Shown one piece after another: positions 13,552 to 20,183 of a DNA stretch of 20,183 bases (position 1 is the first letter of the stretch; every line of letters begins with the position of its first letter). The translations under genes were made by a program, and so were the position numbers. The notes under the pieces were generated by a model. The model did no database searches, was not told where the DNA came from, and worked only from the letters and a program-made list of their open reading frames with translations. The stretch spans positions 1-20,183 of the forward strand of contig JAEYPE010000218.1 of the NCBI GenBank assembly GCA_023411035.1, given 5' to 3'. Origin of the DNA: Pseudomonadota bacterium. Lineage in GTDB: Bacteria > Pseudomonadota > Alphaproteobacteria > Azospirillales > Azospirillaceae.

Positions 13552-14013
13552 ATGTCCAGTACCTCCCCCACGGACCGTTCCGGCCGCGAATATCCCCACC
13601 GTCCCTGGGTGGGGGTGGGGGCCGTGGTGTGGCGCGGCGACCGGGTTCTGCTGATCCGCCGGGGCCGCCCGCCGCGGATGGGGCAATGGAGCCTGCCCGG
13701 CGGCGCCCAATCGGTGGGCGAGACGGTCTTCGAAACGGCGGTGCGCGAGGTGCTGGAGGAAACCGGCCTGCATGTCGTGCCGACGGAGGTGGTCACGGTG
13801 GTGGACGCCATGACGCACGACGACGCCGGGGCCGTCCAGTACCACTACACCATCGTCGAGGTGGCGGCGGAGTGCCCGGAGGGCGAGGCCGTCTGCGCCG
13901 ACGATGCGCTCGAAGCGGTGTGGGCCACGGTCGATGAGGCCGCGGAACTGACCGAATGGGACGAGACGGAGCGGGTCATCCGCCTGTCGGCGTCGCGGCG
14001 AGCCGCCGGATGA
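13552..14013 (+). CDS. Nudix hydrolase
   Basis: A 153-residue protein with a complete Nudix box: G-x5-E-x7-REV-x-EE-x-GL (GAQSVGE, seven residues, REVLEETGL, about residues 50-72), which binds Mg2+ and cleaves nucleoside diphosphates linked to another group. The preceding VGVGAVVWRGDRVLLIRRG...PPRMGQWSLPGG is typical of the ADP-ribose pyrophosphatase/MutT branch; the substrate cannot be read from sequence. The ATG at 13552 has a GAGGAG ribosome site. It is divergent from lysR (109 nt) and its last 38 nt overlap the convergent EAL gene. Confidence 0.93.
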   Translation: MSSTSPTDRSGREYPHRPWVGVGAVVWRGDRVLLIRRGRPPRMGQWSLPGGAQSVGETVFETAVREVLEETGLHVVPTEVVTVVDAMTHDDAGAVQYHYTIVEVAAECPEGEAVCADDALEAVWATVDEAAELTEWDETERVIRLSASRRAAG

Positions 14014-14797
14014 AGTCCGGCACCTGCTCTTCGTCCAGGGGCTTGGCCAGCAGATAGCCCTGGATGCGGTCGCAGCGGTAGGCGCGCAGGTACAGAAGCT
14101 GGTCGTTGGTCTCCACCCCCTCAGCGATCACCTGCATGCCCAGAGCGTGGGCGAGGTCGATGACGGCGCGCACGATGGCGGCGGCATCGCGGTCCTGCAC
14201 CATCGCCTGGGTGAAGCTCTTGTCGATCTTCAGCGCCTCCACCGGCACGCGGCGCAGGAGCGCCAGTGAGGAATAGCCCGTTCCGAAATCGTCCAGCACC
14301 AGCCGCACCCCGGCGCCGCGCAACTGCGTCAGCACCTCGCGCGAGGAGTCGCCGTGCTCGAACAGGGCGGTTTCGGTCAGTTCCAGCTTCAGGTTGGCGG
14401 CGGGCAGGCCGGTCTCGGCCAGAATGCCCAGCACGGTGCGGGCGAGGCCGGGGTCGTCCAACTGGCGGGCCGACAGGTTCACCGCCACCGGCACGTCGGC
14501 GATTCCCGCGTGCATCCAGCCGGCGGCGGTTTCGCAGGCGCGGCGCACCGTCCATTCGCCCAGGATGTGGATGGCGTCGCCGGTTTCCGCCATGGGGATG
14601 AAGACGTCGGGCGGAATCACCGTGCCGTCGTCCAGGCGCCAGCGGGACAGCGCCTCGAACCCGGTCAGGCGCCCGCTGTGGGCGTCGGCCTGCGGCTGGA
14701 AGGCGAGCCGCAACTCGCCGTGCCCGATGGCATCGCGCACACGGTCGGAAAAGGTGCCGGGACCCGGCGCGATGGTCGCGTTCTGGTTCACCGCCAT
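13976..14797 (-). CDS. EAL-domain c-di-GMP phosphodiesterase
   Basis: A 273-residue stand-alone EAL protein that should hydrolyse cyclic di-GMP to pGpG. All signature residues of active enzymes are visible: GFEALSRW, NLSARQ, LTET, LDDFGTGYSSL, KIDKSF, AEGVE and QGYL. No GGDEF, sensor, signal peptide or membrane segment is present, so it is cytosolic and its input is unknown. The start was set at the ATG at 14797 (GGGAGGGG directly upstream); an ATG at 14836 would add 13 residues. A candidate weak promoter (TTGTAA, 16 nt, TAAATA; 14922-14895) lies upstream. Its 3' end overlaps the convergent Nudix gene by 38 nt. Confidence 0.94.
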   Translation of the reverse strand: MAVNQNATIAPGPGTFSDRVRDAIGHGELRLAFQPQADAHSGRLTGFEALSRWRLDDGTVIPPDVFIPMAETGDAIHILGEWTVRRACETAAGWMHAGIADVPVAVNLSARQLDDPGLARTVLGILAETGLPAANLKLELTETALFEHGDSSREVLTQLRGAGVRLVLDDFGTGYSSLALLRRVPVEALKIDKSFTQAMVQDRDAAAIVRAVIDLAHALGMQVIAEGVETNDQLLYLRAYRCDRIQGYLLAKPLDEEQVPDFIRRLAATPTGG

Positions 14798-14968
14798 ATC
14801 CCCTCCCGTCCAGCCCTCGGCTGTCTGCCGTTCCATGTCTGCCGTCCCAAGGAACTAACAGCCGAAGCAGGACTTGTTAACCATAACTCAGGGGTATTTA
14901 AGCGGCTTTTCCAGAATTACAAAGGGGTTAGCGGGTTTCTCGGCGGTGATAAGATTGGGTGGCGTTAA

Positions 14969-14994
14969 CCCTTCTCCCCCGAGGAGGAGAAGGG
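14969..14994 (-). terminator. Hairpin downstream of ychF
   Basis: A perfect 9-bp inverted repeat CCCTTCTCC (14969-14977) and GGAGAAGGG (14986-14994), loop of 8 nt, 17 nt after the ychF stop. It has only a short TT after the stem, so termination efficiency is uncertain. Confidence 0.5.
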
Positions 14995-15010
14995 ATGGAC
15001 GCAAATCCAA

Positions 15011-16111
15011 TCAGACGTTGAAGCGGAAGTGGAAGATGTCGCCGTCGTTGACGACGTACTCCTTGCCTTCCTGGCGCATCTTGCCGTTGTCCTTGGCGCC
15101 CTGCTCGCCGCCCAGCGTCACGTAGCTGTCGAAATCGATCGTTTCGGCCCGGATGAAGCCGCGCTCGAAATCAGTGTGGATGACGCCCGCCGCTTCCGGG
15201 GCCTTGGCGCCGCGGCGCACGGTCCAGGCGCGGGCCTCCTTCGGGCCGACAGTGAAGAAGGTGATGAGGTCGAGAAGCTCGAAGCCGGCGCGGATCAGCT
15301 TGTTCAGGCCGGTCTCTTCAAGGCCGAGGGATTCCAGGAACTCCTGCTTCTCCGCGGCGTCGGAAAGCTGGGCGACCTCCGCCTCGATGGCGGCGGAGAT
15401 GACGACCATGCCGGCGTTCTCGGCCTTGGCCTTTTCTGCGACCTTGGCGGTCAGGCTGTTGCCGGTGGCCGCCGACGCCTCCTCGACGTTGCAGACGTAG
15501 AGGACGGGCTTGGCGGTCAGCAGCATGAACTGCTTGAAGACCGGCCATTCGTCGTCGCTGACGTCGACGACGCGGGCCGGCTTGCCGTCCTGAAGGACCT
15601 TCAGCGCGCGCTCCATCAGCTCGGCCTTGACCTTGGCGTCCTTGTCGCCGCCCTTGGCCTTCTTCTGGAGGTTGGTGATCTGGCGCTCCAGGCTCTCCAT
15701 GTCGGCGAGCATCAGCTCCGTCTCGACCACCTCGGCGTCGCGCAGGGGATCGACGTTGCCTTCCACGTGGGTGACGTCGTCGTCCTCGAAGCAGCGCAGC
15801 ACATGGACGATGGCGTCCACCTCGCGGATGTTGGCGAGGAACTGGTTGCCCAGACCTTCGCCCTTCGACGCGCCGCGGATCAGGCCGGCGATGTCCACGA
15901 ACTCAAGCTGGGTCGGGATGGTCTTCTGCGACTTGGCGATGGCCGCCAGCTTGTCCAGGCGCGGATCGGGCACGCCGACGCGGCCGACGTTCGGCTCCTT
16001 GGTGCAGAAGGGGAAGTTGGCCGCCTCCGCCGCCTGGGTGGCGGTCAGCGCGTTGAACAGGGTCGACTTGCCGACGTTCGGCAGGCCGACGATGCCGCAA
16101 TTGAAGCCCAT
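15011..16111 (-). CDS. ychF: Ribosome-associated ATPase YchF
   Basis: A 366-residue protein, the usual length for YchF, an Obg-family P-loop NTPase that prefers ATP and binds ribosomes; it takes part in translation and oxidative stress control. The P-loop GLPNVGKST is at residues 9-17, the switch II region DIAGLIRGASKGEGLGNQFL near 70-90, and the NxxE motif (CNVEE) near 206 stands for the NKxD of GTPases, as in the family. A helical insert (about 125-160) and the C-terminal TGS domain (LITFFTVGPKEARAWTV to VVNDGDIFHFRFNV, about 280-366) are complete. The Shine-Dalgarno sequence is weak (GGCGAG). It stands alone between an EAL gene and a hybrid kinase gene. Confidence 0.97.
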   Translation of the reverse strand: MGFNCGIVGLPNVGKSTLFNALTATQAAEAANFPFCTKEPNVGRVGVPDPRLDKLAAIAKSQKTIPTQLEFVDIAGLIRGASKGEGLGNQFLANIREVDAIVHVLRCFEDDDVTHVEGNVDPLRDAEVVETELMLADMESLERQITNLQKKAKGGDKDAKVKAELMERALKVLQDGKPARVVDVSDDEWPVFKQFMLLTAKPVLYVCNVEEASAATGNSLTAKVAEKAKAENAGMVVISAAIEAEVAQLSDAAEKQEFLESLGLEETGLNKLIRAGFELLDLITFFTVGPKEARAWTVRRGAKAPEAAGVIHTDFERGFIRAETIDFDSYVTLGGEQGAKDNGKMRQEGKEYVVNDGDIFHFRFNV

Positions 16112-16232
16112 GGGGGTGCTCGCCGTCGGAAATCTCGGGAATTGGGGCGCTTTATCCTACGTGGAGGCGCAAAGCGCAAACGGGAAGTGGGGGTGGACCA
16201 TCGCGCGGGCCGGTCGGCGGGCGCGAACGCCG

Positions 16233-18188
16233 TCAGGAATGGAACGCCTCGCCCAGCGCTCCGGCCAGATCCGCGGGCAGCACCGGCTTGTGCAACAGGC
16301 GGCAGCCGAGCGACATGGCCTCGCGCAGCCGTTCCGGGGCGGTGTCGCCGGTGATGATGACGCCCGGCACGGGCCAGCGCCGGCGCACCAGCTCGACCAC
16401 CGAGCGTCCGGAATCGCCGCCCGGCAGGCGGTAGTCGGTCAGGACCACGTGCGGACGCCGCAGGCGGGGCAGAATCCCGGCCAGTTCCGCCGTCGAGGAC
16501 ACGGCGACCACGCGCAGGCCCCAGCGCTTCAGCATCATGGTCAGGCTGCGGCGGACCTGCTCGTCGTCCTCCACCAGCAGCACCGTGCGCCCCTTCAGCC
16601 GCAGTTCCCCGTTCTCGCCGCCCAGGGCGGGCATCGCCGTGGCGCTCACCTCCCGCTTGCGGGCGTAGGGCACCGTCACCGAGAAGACCGAGCCCGATCC
16701 GACCCACGACCGCAGAGACACCTCCACCCCCAGCAGGCGGGCGATCCGCGAAACGATGGAAAGCCCCAGCCCGAATCCCTGCGCGGCGTTGCGCTCCGGG
16801 TTGTTGAGCTGGCGGAACTCCTCGAAGATGGCCTCGCGGGCGTCTTCCGGGATGCCCGGCCCGTTGTCCCACACCTGGAATTCCACCCCGTCCGCCCGCC
16901 GGCGGCAGCCGATCAGCACCCGTCCGCCGCCCGACGGGTCCTTGGGCCGGCCATGCGCGATGGCGTTGGACAGCAGGTTGCGCAGCAGGCGTTCCAGAAG
17001 ATGCGGGTCGGTGCACACCGGCACGCGGGTGGGCCGGCAGTGCAGCTCGATGGACGACGCTTCGGCCACGCCGCGAAACTCCTCGGCCAGACGGCCCATC
17101 AGGGCATCGGGCACGAAGTCGGTGACCGACACCTCGATGACGCCGGCCTCCAGCCGGGACAGGTCGAGCAGCCCGCTCAGCATGCCGTTCAGGCTGTCGA
17201 TGGACGCCTTCAACCGGGTGAGCGACTCCTGGGCGACCGGGTCCGCGCCGACCGACCCGAGCAGGACATGGGCGTAGAGGGCCGCCGCCTGGATCGGCTG
17301 GCGCAAATCATGGCTGGCGGCGGCGAGAAACTTGGTCTTGGCCCGGTTCGCCGCCTCCGCCGCGTCCTTCGCGCGCTTGAGCTGCTCCTGCGCCTCCTTC
17401 CGCTCGGTCACGTCCCGGAAGATCACGGCGATGCGGCGCTGTTCGGGGGGGCCGACCTTGAAGACGAAAAAATTTATCCACTTTTCCAACGGCGCGGCGT
17501 AAAGCTCCGTCCGCACCGGCTCCCCGTCGCGGGCGGCGCGGCCGAACACCTCGTACCAGTACGGTTCGAAGGCCGGGCTGATCTCCCGCAGCCGCCGCCC
17601 GACGAAATCCTCGCCGGTCATGCGCCGCGCCGCGGGAGTCATTTCCAGATACAGGACATCCACCGGGCGGTCGCCGTCGAAGAGGACGTCGGCGAGGAGA
17701 AAGCCCTCGTCCATCGCCTCGAACAGGGTCCGGAACCGCCGCTCGCTCTCGGTGAGTTGGGTCGTGCGCTCCGCCACCCGCTGTTCCAGATCGACGTTGG
17801 CCTGCTCCAACTCCGCGGTAAGCACCTGAAGCTCCTCGTAGGAGGTCTGGAGTTCCTCCGACAGGTGGGTCTCGTCGCGGCGAAGAACGCTCAACCGCAG
17901 GTCGGCATCGGCCAGGGCGTCGAGCAGTTCGGCCCGGCGGGCATCGGCCAGGGCAAGGCGTTCGCGCAACCCGGCGATCTCGTGCCGCTGTGCGTTCAGT
18001 TCCTCCTCCAGTTGAACGCGGTCGGCAGCCAGAAGACGCGCTTCCTCCTGCGCATCCTCCGCCGCCACCAGGGCCTGTTCCAGGCTCCGGTCCAGCTCCT
18101 GGACGCGCTGTCGCAACAATTCGCGTTCGGGATCGCGCGTATCGCCCCCTGTATTGGCCCCTGCGTGGATGGATGCCGATTTCCCCAC
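16233..18188 (-). CDS. PAS-containing hybrid histidine kinase
   Basis: A cytosolic 651-residue sensor kinase with an attached receiver. Order: a long coiled coil (about 20-150), a PAS domain (about 150-265, ending AVIFRDVTERK), HisKA with the H-box FLAAASHDLRQP (His about 293), a HATPase domain (NLLSNAIAHG, DNGPGIP, GFGLGLSIV, about 390-505), and a C-terminal REC domain (about 533-650) with acidic pocket VEDDE, phospho-acceptor Asp in VLTDYRLPGG (about 584) and Lys in LHKP. No membrane segments. The coiled-coil end SEELQTSYEELQVLTAELEQ resembles the linker of CheB-CheR-PAS fusion proteins. The GTG start at 18188 has GGAGG 7 nt upstream. It is divergent from two CheB genes, probably its functional partners. 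Confidence 0.93.
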   Translation of the reverse strand: MGKSASIHAGANTGGDTRDPERELLRQRVQELDRSLEQALVAAEDAQEEARLLAADRVQLEEELNAQRHEIAGLRERLALADARRAELLDALADADLRLSVLRRDETHLSEELQTSYEELQVLTAELEQANVDLEQRVAERTTQLTESERRFRTLFEAMDEGFLLADVLFDGDRPVDVLYLEMTPAARRMTGEDFVGRRLREISPAFEPYWYEVFGRAARDGEPVRTELYAAPLEKWINFFVFKVGPPEQRRIAVIFRDVTERKEAQEQLKRAKDAAEAANRAKTKFLAAASHDLRQPIQAAALYAHVLLGSVGADPVAQESLTRLKASIDSLNGMLSGLLDLSRLEAGVIEVSVTDFVPDALMGRLAEEFRGVAEASSIELHCRPTRVPVCTDPHLLERLLRNLLSNAIAHGRPKDPSGGGRVLIGCRRRADGVEFQVWDNGPGIPEDAREAIFEEFRQLNNPERNAAQGFGLGLSIVSRIARLLGVEVSLRSWVGSGSVFSVTVPYARKREVSATAMPALGGENGELRLKGRTVLLVEDDEQVRRSLTMMLKRWGLRVVAVSSTAELAGILPRLRRPHVVLTDYRLPGGDSGRSVVELVRRRWPVPGVIITGDTAPERLREAMSLGCRLLHKPVLPADLAGALGEAFHS

Positions 18189-18212
18189 GTTCCCACCTCC
18201 ATTTCGGGAACG
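18188..18212. promoter_or_regulatory. Inverted repeat around the kinase ribosome site
   Basis: CGTTCCC (18188-18194) and GGGAACG (18206-18212) form a perfect 7-bp inverted repeat with an 11-nt gap. The gap contains the kinase Shine-Dalgarno sequence (GGAGG on the minus strand), and one arm reaches the GTG start codon. It could be an operator or an mRNA hairpin controlling translation. Confidence 0.4.
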
Positions 18213-18279
18213 AATGATTGCACAGCCCGCTCAACAGTGCGCGCGTGGAAAAGTTATAGGACCAAAGCCGGAATTTCTT

Positions 18280-18303
18280 CGCCGCTGCGCTGTTGTAGCG
18301 GCG
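18280..18303. repeat. Inverted repeat upstream of the first cheB gene
   Basis: CGCCGCT (18280-18286) and AGCGGCG (18297-18303) are perfect 7-bp arms with a 10-nt gap, 32 nt before the cheB start. Either an operator or a 5' hairpin; there is no U-run. Function not known. Confidence 0.4.
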
Positions 18304-18335
18304 CATGTAAAAGCAAGAACTGTTGTTCCCGGCCC

Positions 18336-19355
18336 ATGGAGAAGAGAAACATCCTGGCCATCGGAACCTCCGCCGGCGGTATTACCGCAATGCAGAGGCT
18401 GTTCGCAGCGATGCCACGTGAGGTGGAGGCCACGGTCTTCGTCGTCCAGCATGTCGGCATCACGCGGAGCGTGCTGCCGATGGTGCTGTCGCGCGCCGGA
18501 TGGCTTCCGGCCTTCCACCCGGAGGACGGGGAGCGGGTGCGCCCCGGCTGGATTCACGTCGCCCCGCCCGACCACCATCTGCTGGTCAAGGACGGCTGCA
18601 CGCTGGTGCGCCGCGGGGCGCGGGAGAACCGCTGCCGCCCGGCCATCGACCCGCTGTTCCGTTCGGTGGCGGTCGCCTACGGGGCGCGGGTGGTCGGGCT
18701 GATCCTGACCGGCACGCTGGACGACGGAACCGCCGGGCTGCGCGCCGTGAAGCGATGCGGCGGAATTGCGGTCGTGCAGGACCCGGAGGACGCGGAATGG
18801 CCCGGCATGCCGCGCAACGCCATGCGGCATGTGCCGGTGGACGCCTGCGCCCCGCTGTCCGACCTGCCGGCGCTGCTGGCCCGCCTTCTGAACGAACCGC
18901 CCGGACCCGCGGTGCCGGTCCCCGCCGACATCGCGATCGAGGCGCGTATTCCCGAGGATGAATTCGATTCCGTGCCGGAGTTCACCGCCTCCATCGGGCG
19001 GCCGAGCACGCTGACCTGTCCCGAATGCGGCGGCAATCTGGTGGAGATCGAGGACGGCCCGCTGCTGCGCTTCCGCTGCAAGGTCGGCCACGCCTACGGT
19101 CCCGGTACGCTGGCGACGTCCCACCGGGAATCGATCGAGCAGGCCATCTGGGTCGCGCTGCGCACCCACCAGGACCGCGTGATCATGTTCAGGCGTCTCG
19201 CCGAACGGGCCCGCGAGCACGGGCACGCGACCGTCGAGGCCAACTGGACCCGGGCGGCGCGGGATGCCGAGCGGACCGTCACGATGCTGAAGGGCGTGCT
19301 TTCCCGGCAGGGGCAGGAGTTGGCGGGCGGCGTTGCCGCCGAAGGGGAGGATTGA
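18336..19355 (+). CDS. CheB-like protein-glutamate methylesterase with zinc-ribbon tail (first copy)
   Basis: A 339-residue protein. Residues 1-185 are the CheB methylesterase domain, with the triad Ser12 (IGTSAGG), His39 (VVQHVG) and Asp130 (GTLDDGTAG). There is no N-terminal receiver domain, so it is not a classical phosphorylation-controlled CheB. After a linker, Cys228, Cys231, Cys248 and His252 (TCPECGG...RFRCKVGHAYG) look like a zinc-ribbon, followed by a helical tail (about 260-330). Such proteins may demethylate or deamidate non-chemoreceptor targets. The ATG at 18336 lacks a clear Shine-Dalgarno sequence but gives the correct family N terminus. It is divergent from the hybrid kinase (147 nt) and 10 nt upstream of a second copy. 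Confidence 0.9.
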   Translation: MEKRNILAIGTSAGGITAMQRLFAAMPREVEATVFVVQHVGITRSVLPMVLSRAGWLPAFHPEDGERVRPGWIHVAPPDHHLLVKDGCTLVRRGARENRCRPAIDPLFRSVAVAYGARVVGLILTGTLDDGTAGLRAVKRCGGIAVVQDPEDAEWPGMPRNAMRHVPVDACAPLSDLPALLARLLNEPPGPAVPVPADIAIEARIPEDEFDSVPEFTASIGRPSTLTCPECGGNLVEIEDGPLLRFRCKVGHAYGPGTLATSHRESIEQAIWVALRTHQDRVIMFRRLAERAREHGHATVEANWTRAARDAERTVTMLKGVLSRQGQELAGGVAAEGED

Positions 19356-19365
19356 TGGGGCCATT

Positions 19366-20183
19366 ATGACAGGCCGGGCCCTGATCGTGGTCGGCGCGTC
19401 CGCCGGAGGGCTGGAGGCGTTGGAAGCGCTGGCGGGCGCTCTGCCGTCCGACCTGCCCGCGGCGGTGTGCGTCGTCCTGCACATCGGCGACCGGCCCAGC
19501 GCCGCGCCGTCGATCCTCGACAGGGCCGGGGCGCTTCCGGCCCGCCACGCCGCCGACCGGGAACCGATCCGCTGCGGCCGCATCTATGTGGCGCCTCCGG
19601 GTCATCATCTGTTGGTGGAGCCGTCCCACCGCCTGCGCCTGTCGCGCGGGCCGCGCGAGCACGGCACCCGGCCCGCCGCCGACCCGCTGTTCCGGTCCGC
19701 GGCCAGGGTCTATGGACCCATGGTCATCGGCGTGGTGCTGTCGGGTGGACTGAACGACGGCACCGCGGGCCTTGCCGAGATCAAGCGCCGGGGCGGCACC
19801 GCCGTGGTGCAGGACCCGGCGGACGCGCGGCATTCCGGGATGCCGCGCAGTGTGCTCGACCATGTCTCCGTCGATCACTGCGTGCCGGCGGCGGACATGG
19901 GGGCGCTGCTCTCCCGGCTGGCCGCGGAACGCCATTCGGATGCCGCGCGGCCTGCGGCATCCAAGGAGGCGCCCATGGAAGGCATGTACGACTTGAGAAT
20001 GCCGGCGACCCTGACCTGCCCGGAATGCGGCGGGGCGGTCCGGGAAAGCCGGGTGGAATCGCTGCCCTATTTCACCTGCCACATCGGCCATCGCTATGGC
20101 GCGGACAGCATGGAAGAGGCGCAGCTCCGCATGGTGGAACAGGCGTTCGAAGTGGTGTTGCGGGCCTTGAACGAACGCGCCGC
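19366..20183 (+). CDS. CheB-like methylesterase with zinc-ribbon tail (second copy), partial
   Basis: About 272 residues are visible before the right edge. The CheB domain has Ser12 (VGASAGG), His39 (VVLHIG) and Asp131 (SGGLNDGTAG), with VAPPGHHLL, RPAADPLFRSAA and VVQDPADARHSGMPRS shared with the first copy. A CxxC...CxxGH zinc-ribbon (TCPECGG...YFTCHIGHRYG) follows near residues 224-248, then a helical tail that is cut off. It begins 10 nt after the first cheB stop, so the two are one operon. The two copies share architecture but are clearly diverged from each other, suggesting an old duplication or separate targets rather than a recent repeat. Confidence 0.9.
   Translation, partial: MTGRALIVVGASAGGLEALEALAGALPSDLPAAVCVVLHIGDRPSAAPSILDRAGALPARHAADREPIRCGRIYVAPPGHHLLVEPSHRLRLSRGPREHGTRPAADPLFRSAARVYGPMVIGVVLSGGLNDGTAGLAEIKRRGGTAVVQDPADARHSGMPRSVLDHVSVDHCVPAADMGALLSRLAAERHSDAARPAASKEAPMEGMYDLRMPATLTCPECGGAVRESRVESLPYFTCHIGHRYGADSMEEAQLRMVEQAFEVVLRALNERA

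Noticed and set aside
15627..18335. A very long plus-strand open frame running antisense through ychF and the hybrid kinase into the first cheB gene
   Set aside because: Only the part from 18336 encodes a recognisable protein. The rest mirrors two genuine minus-strand genes and has the low-complexity Ala/Arg/Pro/His make-up of antisense frames in GC-rich DNA.
19279..20091. A 270-codon minus-strand frame opposite the second cheB gene
   Set aside because: Antisense shadow of a CheB-family gene with intact triad; no start signal or domain.

Overview
The window looks like chromosomal DNA of a high-GC alphaproteobacterium of the Rhodospirillales, most likely Azospirillum or a close relative. This is inferred from the strong G/C bias at third codon positions, the PhaR-type PHB regulator, the large accessory signalling repertoire (hybrid kinase, EAL protein, CheB paralogues), TTGAGC/TATATC and TTGACG/TACCCT promoters, and a cobalamin riboswitch. 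I could not run a database search, so the genus is an inference. I see no insertion sequence, prophage, CRISPR array or rRNA. The window is a dense, mostly ordinary gene neighbourhood.

Layout. 1-1740 (minus): a pectin/hexuronate catabolic operon, kduI then kduD (kduD runs off the left edge), behind a long leader with a candidate GntR-type operator. 1845-2114 (plus): a promoter and two tRNA genes, Leu(CAG) and Ala(GGC). 2288-2695: a small unknown gene and a strong terminator. 2724-3843 (minus): a CbiM-like cobalt permease under a complete cobalamin riboswitch with its own promoter. 4135-5356: a divergent glutathionylspermidine-synthase-like protein, then a small unknown gene on the minus strand (5371-5595).

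5651-10341 is a polyhydroxybutyrate (PHB) block. The repressor gene phaR is on the minus strand. Divergent from it are a small PhaE-like ORF, a class III-like PHA synthase that overlaps it by 248 nt in another frame, phaA (thiolase) and phaB (reductase). PhaA and PhaB make (R)-3-hydroxybutyryl-CoA, the synthase polymerises it, and PhaR probably senses polymer and controls the divergent region, which carries a CTGC-N4-GCAG site. 10342-10728 is an unexplained, less GC-rich intergenic stretch with outward-facing terminators.

10729-13442 (minus) is a LysR regulator, an MFS transporter and a small membrane protein. 13552-14013 is a Nudix hydrolase whose 3' end overlaps a convergent EAL c-di-GMP phosphodiesterase. 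15011-16111 (minus) is the universal ATPase YchF. 16233-18188 (minus) is a PAS hybrid histidine kinase, divergent from two tandem stand-alone CheB-like methylesterases with C-terminal zinc-ribbon modules (18336 to the right edge). The kinase has an N-terminal coiled coil like the linker of CheB-CheR-PAS fusion proteins.

The points most worth a second look are the PhaE-like/PhaC dual-coding overlap, the apparently leaderless start of the PhaE-like ORF, the glutathionylspermidine-synthase homologue that has lost family ATP/metal residues, the riboswitch leader with a small upstream ORF, the kinase plus twin-CheB cluster, and the 10.4-10.7 kb intergenic element.
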